From Girardinichthys multiradiatus (Eukaryota; Chordata; Actinopteri; Cyprinodontiformes; Goodeidae): a DNA stretch of 64,000 bases. The DNA is taken from positions 13,438,749-13,502,748 of the forward strand of contig NC_061800.1 of assembly GCF_021462225.1 (NCBI RefSeq), written 5' to 3'. Shown here one piece after another: positions 58,601 to 64,000 of this stretch; the first letter of the stretch is position 1, and the number at the start of each line of letters is the position of its first letter. The notes beneath the pieces are model-generated. The model did no database searches and had not been told where the DNA came from. It saw only the letters and a program-made list of their open reading frames with translations. Both the position numbers and the translations under genes were made by a program.

Positions 58601-61600
58601 AAATGTATTTTGCATTAACTAAGGTAACTTTTATATATATGTTTCCTGATTTTTGTTATCATTTCTCTTCAAATGGCAGCTTTTGTTTATTATAAAGAAA
58701 CTGTTGGTGGCCTGTTATACTGTAGGCACTACCAGTGTGTGAGAAAACAGAAGTTTTGTGAAAGCTAGGTCACACAGTTAGCTGTGGTTAGAAAGATGGT
58801 GAGGGAGAGGTGGCATGTTTAGCTTGTCTTTTGATCAATTCTGTGAAAGTGACAAACCACAATGTCACCTTGTAGCACACCCCCTTCCTCTTAGCTGCAG
58901 TCAGAGTAAAAATTCCCCAAAAAGAGAAACATCTTATAAATTCTTGACCCCATTTGTATTGGGAAATAGAATAACCAAAACAGTCTGTGGAGTACTAAAC
59001 CAGGTGTGACGACACCTCTGGTCCACTAGTTGTCTCTCCCTTTGCTGTTTTCTCTTCTTTTGCAGGAAACAAAATTCTGGTTAAGTAGTTAGAGGGCCAT
59101 TGCTACTGTAACGCTGTGGCTTCAGGGGTTCCGTGGGTTACAGGTAAAATTTCCTATTTGGTTTTATTGCATTGGGTTATGTGTCTTACATAGGTAATTA
59201 GATGCTAGTTGCATGACCACTGTGGGGGATTTTTTTTGAGCGATCTACCCCGTAAATAATGGGATGCAGCGTTTTTGACGTGCAACCCCGTTGTAGGTCT
59301 CAACACATGGTGATGGAAATAACACGCAATCATGTTTAAAAAATTACGTGGTGGCTTAATTTTATGGTGTGGTGCCGTTTTGTGCATATTTTATCATCAA
59401 GATGCTGTCATCATTCCTGGGTAAAGACAGGCAGACCGCCTCAGAAACCAGTCCAGATGTGTGCAGGCACCATCTGAACCCAAATGACCCCGGCCCAGAC
59501 CCCAACCCCCAGGATCCCAGGATGAAACAGTTCCAACTCCCCAATGGATTTGATCTCAACCCCATGAACCTCCCACCCTCGATGAACTCCAACATAAATT
59601 TCCCCGCATGGCCATTCCCCCAACCAGGACACAGGTATCAAAGACATGCCTCAAAACCCAAATACCATGAATCCCTTTCCCCAAGGGGCACACCCGCTCA
59701 GGAGAGCTCCACACCTGAAAAGCCAATGAAGACACATCCATACAGTGCAAGCACTGCACTAACCCTATCACATCGAAACCCCCACCACAAAGTGCGTTGC
59801 AACGGCAAGGCAAGGGCCCCGTGCAACTCCACCCCAGCCTCCTCCCGTGAGCGCAAAATAGCAGACATCATCGACCCCCGGGACCCCCAATGGTCCCCCA
59901 ATCCCACACCAAGTGTAGGACCCCCAATCCCACACCAAGACAGGATTACCTCACCCAGTTGGTATAATTATCTATGAATAACTACTATGGAAAATGTTTT
60001 TGTTTTTATAGTCAAATCAAAGATCAGCTATTTTATTTTTATTTTTAGCTTTCAGAAAAAGAAACCACATCAAACCTTTAAAGTTTTTTTTTATTCAATG
60101 TTAATAAAAAACTAAGCAAAAAAGCACATAGTTTGAGACCTAATGACAAAAAATAAGTGAACAAAAAATGTTTTTTTGTCCCTAAAGATTATTTGTGTTG
60201 CAGACATTCTAAGCAGATATTGCATTACAGCTGCAATCACTACAGCTAAAAGCATAGTCAATAAATTTGACTATGCTTATGTCAGACTCCCCAGCAGTTT
60301 TTCAAGCTCTTGTCAACAACGTGTTGAGAGATTTTTTGAATATTTTTGTATTTGTGTACCTGGACAACATTTAATTTTTTTCTGGAGTCTAGAGGAACAC
60401 CGCCACCATGTGAGACAAGTTCTACAGCGTCTCCTTGAAAACAGACTGTTTGTTAAGATGGAAAAGTGCGACTTCCATCAGTCAACCATCAGTTTCCTGG
60501 GTTTTGTTCTGGAGGAGGGACAGGTTCGTGCCGACCCAGGAAAGGTCCGAGCAGTAATGGACTGGCCAGTACCTGACTCGAGGAAGAAGTTGCAGCAGTT
60601 CTTGGGGTTCGCCAACTTCTACCGAAGATTTATTAGGAATTACAGCCAGGTGGCGGCCCCATTGAATGCGCTAACTTCCACAAAGATGACCTTCAGCTGG
60701 GGTTCGGAGGCTGAGACCGCCTTCACCCGGCTGAAAAGACTGTTCTCCCAAGCACCTGTTCTGATCCATCCAGATTCTACAAAACAGTTTACCCTGGAAG
60801 TAGACGCCTCGGATACTGGGGTGGGAGCAGTGCTCTCCCAGCTTTCTGATCAGGATGGAAGGCTTCATCCATGCGCCTTTTTCTCCCGTCGATTGACCCC
60901 TGCTGAACGAAACTACCAGGTTGGAGACAGAGAGTTGCTGGCCATTAAGTTGGCCCTAGAGGAGTGGAGGCATTGGCTGGAGGGCGCTGAACATCCTGTG
61001 TTGGTCTGGACAGACCATAAAAATCTGTCATACATTCAGTCAGCTAAGCGTCTCAATGCACGTCAATCACGTTGGTCTCTTTTCTTTTCTCGATTTAATC
61101 TGTCTATTTCTTTTAGACCAGGTTCCAAGAACATCAAACCAGACGCTCTATCCCGCCAATTTGAACCTGAAGATACAGAGAAACATACCGAGTCTATCCT
61201 GCCGCCTAGCTGTACCGCGGGCTCTTTAACCTGGGAGATAGAGGACCTTGTGCGGCGAGCTCTCCCTGATGATCCTGGGCCAGGAACTGGACCTCCTGGC
61301 AGGACCTATGTTCCAGCATCAGTGCGATCCAGAGTGATTGGCTGGTTTCATTCGTCCAAGTTCTTCGCTCACCCTGGTGTCAGTAGGACTATTGCCGCAA
61401 TCACCAGACGCTATTGGTGGCCGTCCCTTCCCAAAGACGTCAAGGAGTACGTGACGGCCTGCGCCACATGTGCTAGAAGTAAGTCTTCTAATCGACCCTC
61501 TGCAGGCTTACTTCAACCTCTCAGCATCCCTGGTCGACCCTGGTCCCATGTGGCCTTGGACTTCGTCACGGGTCTATCATTTTCTCACGGAATGACTGTT

Positions 61601-63066
61601 ATTATGACCATTATTGACTGATTCTCCAAGGCCTGCCACCTGGTTCCACTCAGAAAGCTGCCATCGGCCCTCCAAACTGCTAAATTGATGGTCAAACATG
61701 TTTTTTGCCTACATGGCATCCCCTGTTGCCTGTTGTCCGACAGGGGCCCTCAGTTTACTTCCCGTGTCTGGAGACATTTCTGTGAAGCCCTAGGGGCGAA
61801 GGTGGCGCTAACTTCCAGTCATCATCCCCAAACTAACGGCCAGGTGAAGCGCCTTAACCAGGAGTTGGAGCTGGCCCTGCTGTGCGAGACGTCCACCTGC
61901 CCCACTGAATGGAGTGACCACTTGGGGTGGATCGAATACACCCACAACTCTCATGTCTCCTCAGCCACCGGTTATTCACCTTTTGAGGTTTCTTTGGGAT
62001 ACCAACCTCCGTTGTTCCCGTCGGAGGAGAAGGACATCACGGTTCCTACTGTACAACACCACATACGGAGATGTAAACGGGTTTGGAACGCCGCCAGCCA
62101 GGCGCTTCACCAGACAGCTGCCCGAAACAAGCGCTATGCAGACCGTCGAAGACTGCCTGCTCCTAGTTACCTCCCTGGTCAGAAGGTTTGGCTCGCCGCA
62201 CGGGACATTCCACTCAAGTCCCTGTCCAGAAAGCTCTCTCCCAGGTTCATTGGACCCTATGTAATTGATTCTCTCATGGGTCCTGGATTTGTTCGCCTTC
62301 GTCTGCCTCCTAGTCTCCGTGTTCACCCTGTTTTTCACGTTTCTCAGTTGAAACCTGTTCAGACCAGCTTTTTGGGGAAAATTACAGCCCAGAAGGTCAT
62401 TGGTGAGTTAAGAAAGGCACAATCACAGTAACAACACCCTGTAATACTGATAAAGTGCAGTGTGTTTTTGTACAGTAAATTAAAGCTACTGACCTTTCAA
62501 GCACACACAGCAATGTTTTTTTAAACTTTACAGTAGAAGCACGGGACTCATTGGTACATCAACAAAAAATCCTGTTTGGCACATAGGTAGCTCTTCTCTC
62601 TATAAACATATCACTGTTACCTGTTTTACTATAACTTGTGACCAGATCTAGTATTTTAGTTATTATGTTGACATCTATGTTTCTATTAAACTATCTTGCA
62701 TTGAGTATCGGTTTTCTAATACGGAGTGGCCTCAATACAAGCCTTTACCAAAGTTCTGCAGTCAGTTTCGCTGTGTATTTTTGAAATCACTGTCCCTTCT
62801 AATAGTATCTTACCGCAGTATAGTTACATATTCCCCATCATCATCCATAGTTGTGTTTAGGAACCAAAGCGTCTCTCTAAGCAGCAGAACTTGACCGGTC
62901 TCATTTGTTATCTCTTGTCCAGTCTTTGTGCTGTACCAGGTGATGTTGAATGGGACAGTAGTGAAGTTAAAGACATCTGGAGACAGCAGGGTGCTATTCA
63001 GCATTGCCACCTCTCCGGGGACAGAGAACACTCTTTCAAACTGGAGCTCGTAGTTGGTGCAGTTCT
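46696..63066 (-). CDS. Interleukin-1 receptor family protein, IL1R1/IL1RL2-like (gene B), 10 coding exons seen, 5' exon missing
   Basis: Signalling cytokine receptor. Coding exons (high to low): 63,066-62,814; 58,526-58,334; 56,350-56,179; 54,564-54,499; 51,946-51,811; 51,699-51,548; 50,107-49,964; 49,021-48,854; 47,480-47,200; 46,992-46,696. All are GT-AG with agreeing phases; 1,862 bases, about 620 residues without the signal peptide. The first exon enters in phase 1, so a signal exon must precede it. Order: Ig1, Ig2 (LKWYK, then [10 protein letters not shown]), Ig3 ([18 protein letters not shown]), membrane helix ([20 protein letters not shown]), TIR with [46 protein letters not shown] and box 3 [11 protein letters not shown]. 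Odd: Ig1 lacks its central Cys pair, and the TIR carries a long low-complexity insertion (see findings). Resemblance of TIR and C-terminus is greatest to IL1R1/IL1RL2. Confidence 0.9.
47650..47870 (-). mobile_element. Tc1-like relic fragment
   Basis: ccccacagcatgattcctcc followed by accgccatgcttcatgttgg is the minus-strand coding segment just before the second catalytic Asp in Tc1 transposases (the FGGG/HGGG-MLWG region). Only about 200 bases are preserved, inside a gene B intron. Confidence 0.6.
47871..48853. other. Gene B intron, no coding exon; repeat-like
   Basis: Contains a stretch (47,880-48,330) rich in A that resembles dispersed repeats, but I could not name it. No receptor exon is missing here because phases of the flanking TIR exons agree. 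Confidence 0.3.
49370..49495. repeat. Decayed copy of a dispersed fish repeat
   Basis: ctggccactcaaagcattttt and aggagctggagttaaactca echo the repeat at 34,850-35,080 at lower similarity. Confidence 0.35.
50108..51547. other. Gene B intron, nothing recognised
   Basis: AT-rich intron between the Ig3 end exon and the membrane exon. No frame or repeat was identified. Confidence 0.5.
52030..53850 (-). mobile_element. Tc1-like relic split by an LTR insertion
   Basis: The minus strand from 53,850 reads [20 protein letters not shown] and [13 protein letters not shown] (first catalytic Asp region, FxDExRF). After a 1-kb insertion (52,553-53,575) it resumes at 52,550 with [13 protein letters not shown] sequence, then NTIYRIS (in place of NPIE.. 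with the third acidic residue) and terminal [13 protein letters not shown]. Joining the flanks at the insertion restores one transposase order. Many stops make it an old copy. Confidence 0.75.
52553..53575 (+). repeat. Solo LTR, 1,023 bp, with 5-bp target duplication
   Basis: Starts TGTCAGGATGTGACATTT and ends CACCGTGACA, bounded by aaggc on both sides (52,548-52,552 and 53,576-53,580). TG...CA ends with a 5-base duplication are those of LTR retrotransposons. AATAAAGC at about 53,496 is a fitting polyadenylation signal in the R region, giving plus orientation. The body is strikingly pyrimidine-rich on the plus strand. No internal part remains, so it arose by recombination between two LTRs. 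Family (Ty3/Gypsy or retrovirus) unknown. Confidence 0.85.
55125..55260 (-). repeat. LINE 3' tail fragment
   Basis: tttatttattcaggtgagtt and gattgagaaccagctcttat form the 3' end shared by several fish LINE families and their derived short repeats. Only the tail is present. Confidence 0.5.
55290..55500 (-). mobile_element. Tc1-like relic fragment
   Basis: The segment with ccacatcatgactgccatgg, ttgggatgaacacgg-like sequence and gatgatgtgcagtgctaa is a decayed version of the same Tc1 transposase region seen at 47,650-47,870. No frame remains. Confidence 0.45.
56860..58135 (+). mobile_element. L2/Maui-like LINE 3' end, same family as 19,893-22,990
   Basis: Plus-strand sequence corresponds to the C-terminus of the reverse transcriptase ([15 protein letters not shown] at about 57,086-57,130) and the entire 3' untranslated region, ending in aattgaattgaattgaaaa (58,118-58,136). 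It is 5' truncated by standard LINE integration. Many positions match the minus-strand copy in gene A. It lies in the gene B intron before the exon at 58,334. Confidence 0.85.
58560..59368. other. Gene B intron, nothing recognised
   Basis: Non-coding intron sequence between the linker exon and the proline-rich frame at 59,369. I see no coding exon or nameable repeat. Confidence 0.4.
59369..59977 (+). other. C-rich stretch with a 202-codon proline-rich open frame, unidentified
   Basis: An uninterrupted plus-strand frame (GTG at 59,369; first ATG at 59,402) is rich in Pro, Asn, Ser and Arg, for example [26 protein letters not shown] and [10 protein letters not shown]. Composition is sharply C-rich compared with the AT-rich intron around it. 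I do not recognise a protein family. C-rich segments of this type occur in 3' regions of some fish LINEs (Tx1/L1-type), which is the most likely origin; strand-asymmetric composition can keep a frame open by chance. It is opposite to gene B and within its first visible intron. Confidence 0.35.
60285..62370 (+). mobile_element. Ty3/Gypsy retrotransposon pol, long and little damaged, without LTRs
   Basis: The plus strand holds reverse transcriptase (palm and thumb), RNase H, integrase zinc finger, catalytic core and C-terminal region in correct order. It starts within the reverse transcriptase at about 60,285 with one frameshift near 60,370, and ends soon after the integrase C-terminus, with no chromodomain, LTR or polypurine tract recognised. 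It lies in the gene B intron between 58,526 and 62,814, antisense to the gene. Confidence 0.85.
60380..61621 (+). pseudogene. Ty3/Gypsy reverse transcriptase thumb, RNase H and integrase N-terminus
   Basis: A frame of over 400 codons starts with the thumb region ([24 protein letters not shown]). It continues through RNase H ([17 protein letters not shown] with the first catalytic Asp, GDRELLAI with Glu, WTDHKNL with Asp) and the integrase HHCC finger ([13 protein letters not shown], then CATCARSK). It ends at TGA 61,619-61,621, directly before the core motif (FSKACHL). The nonsense codon appears to be a C-to-T change. Confidence 0.85.
61622..62431 (+). pseudogene. Ty3/Gypsy integrase core and C-terminus
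   Basis: In the same frame as the preceding segment: [12 protein letters not shown] (second catalytic Asp), then [19 protein letters not shown], where the usual catalytic Glu of the TNGQ(V/A)ER motif is Lys, then [14 protein letters not shown] and the C-terminal [19 protein letters not shown] and [12 protein letters not shown]. The Glu-to-Lys change alone would inactivate strand transfer. After position 62,370 the frame leaves the family. Confidence 0.85.
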
Positions 63067-64000
63067 CTGTAACACATATGCATTAAAGAGAACGATGATA
63101 TCTTCAGTTGTTCAATGCTCAGCTTTCAGTCAATCCTAGTACCTATATTGCGTTGCATATCAAGCCTCATCTGTTCAGCAGGAAGCTCATGCAGTTAGCT
63201 GAAATGTGTGATGTCAGTTCTGAATAGTTTTGGATTAAATCCGAATGAATAGCTCTGAATGGCCGTGTCCCAGTTGCTCAAATCTTAATTTTTAAGACCT
63301 ACTTGTTTTAAACACATTTGCCATTCTTAGTGTGCAAGATAGCACATTGACCCTTTGTGTCCCAACTTGAATCTGATACAGAATCTTTGGAGAAGGCAAA
63401 AGATTAGGGTGATGGTAAGTAGATCTTCCAACCTCAAAGATGAACCCCCAAAGATAAATCAACAAAATACCAGGAGAAAAGGGGCAAAAAGCTGATTTGA
63501 TTTGATTTATGTAATGCCGATTAAGATTTGTCTATAAATTATTGAGAAGGGTGCAAATAGTTTTTTGACATACCAAGTTTCAATAAAATGTAAGAGAGTT
63601 TTTTTTTTTTTAAACAAACACTAACTGATACATTTTTTTATTGGCTTTCGAGAGACCGATGTGTAATGTTGCATTTTTGTCCACAAGGAGGCAGTGAAAT
63701 GCTTGCATAGGAGTAGTGGATGCTGTTGAATAAGCATAAATATGGAATGTAATACTTGTAATTTAAAATTGTATAACGCCAGAACCCTATTTGTGTGTAT
63801 GTCTTTTTTTGTAGCTCATACATATCAGGTTAGAAAACAAGACAAACCTTTGTGTAGAAACTCAGCCTTTGCCAGTCTTGCACAGATCCCTGAAATCCAG
63901 AGGAACAACAGAAGGCTTTCCAGTGATGATCTCAGGCCCATTGCTGAAAATAAATTGAAACATATGTAACGGAATTTATCAAATGGATTGAAGCAGCTAT
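63067..64000. other. Gene B upstream intron or flank, nothing recognised
   Basis: I searched the minus strand for an ATG-led hydrophobic exon ending in a phase-1 donor and found none convincing. The signal-peptide exon of gene B is therefore probably beyond 64,000. The sequence is AT-rich without clear repeats. Confidence 0.4.

Noticed and set aside
59441..59907. Several minus-strand frames opposite the proline-rich ORF
   Set aside because: Composition effect of the same C-rich block; no splice or start context fits gene B.
1..64000. tRNA, rRNA, CRISPR arrays or bacterial operons
   Set aside because: No cloverleaf-like sequence with A and B boxes, no regularly spaced repeats, and the gene structure is clearly that of a vertebrate.

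Overview
The window looks like teleost fish nuclear DNA. It has split genes with GT-AG introns, no compact gene packing, and a dense mix of fish-type transposons: Tc1-like, DIRS, L2/Maui-like, Nimb/I-like, L1, CR1/Rex1-like, Ty3/Gypsy, hAT and one endogenous retrovirus remnant. Species cannot be fixed from sequence alone. Two host genes are supported, both on the minus strand and both in the interleukin-1 receptor (IL-1R) family. Gene A (13,560-40,275) can be assembled completely: 11 coding exons with consistent phases give a 550-residue receptor with signal peptide, three Ig domains, one membrane helix and a TIR domain. Gene B (46,696-63,066 and beyond) gives 10 coding exons and about 620 residues. 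Its signal-peptide exon lies beyond, or is not recognisable before, the right edge of the window. They are adjacent, in the same direction, about 6.4 kb apart, with matching exon layout, so they are tandem paralogs. Gene B most resembles IL1R1/IL1RL2 and gene A most resembles IL1RL1/IL18R1, which is the same order as in the mammalian IL-1R cluster. Orthology is inferred and needs a tree. Layout, left to right: 1-13.5 kb is a transposon graveyard (hAT nested in a Nimb/I-like LINE, CR1/Rex1-like 5' fragment, Tc1, DIRS, retrovirus remnant with 3' LTR, Ty3 reverse transcriptase scrap) followed by the 3' flank of gene A. 13.6-40.3 kb is gene A, whose long introns hold a large foldback element interrupted by a Tc1 copy and a 555-bp hAT MITE, an L2/Maui-like LINE, two further copies of the same Tc1 family, an internally deleted L1, and many relics. 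40.3-46.7 kb is intergenic, with a palindromic DIRS derivative and two Tc1 elements. 46.7-63.1 kb is gene B, with a solo LTR nested in a Tc1 relic, a second copy of the L2/Maui-like LINE end in opposite orientation, a proline-rich unassigned ORF and a long Ty3/Gypsy pol. Both receptors would be single-pass plasma-membrane proteins that bind cytokine through the Ig domains and signal through the cytoplasmic TIR domain to MyD88-type adaptors (family knowledge). The most interesting host features are that the two paralogs keep different disulfide pairs in Ig domain 1, and that gene B carries a low-complexity insertion of about 45 residues inside its TIR domain. I found no tRNA, rRNA, CRISPR or bacterial-type system, and nothing that clearly amounts to a wholly new molecular system.
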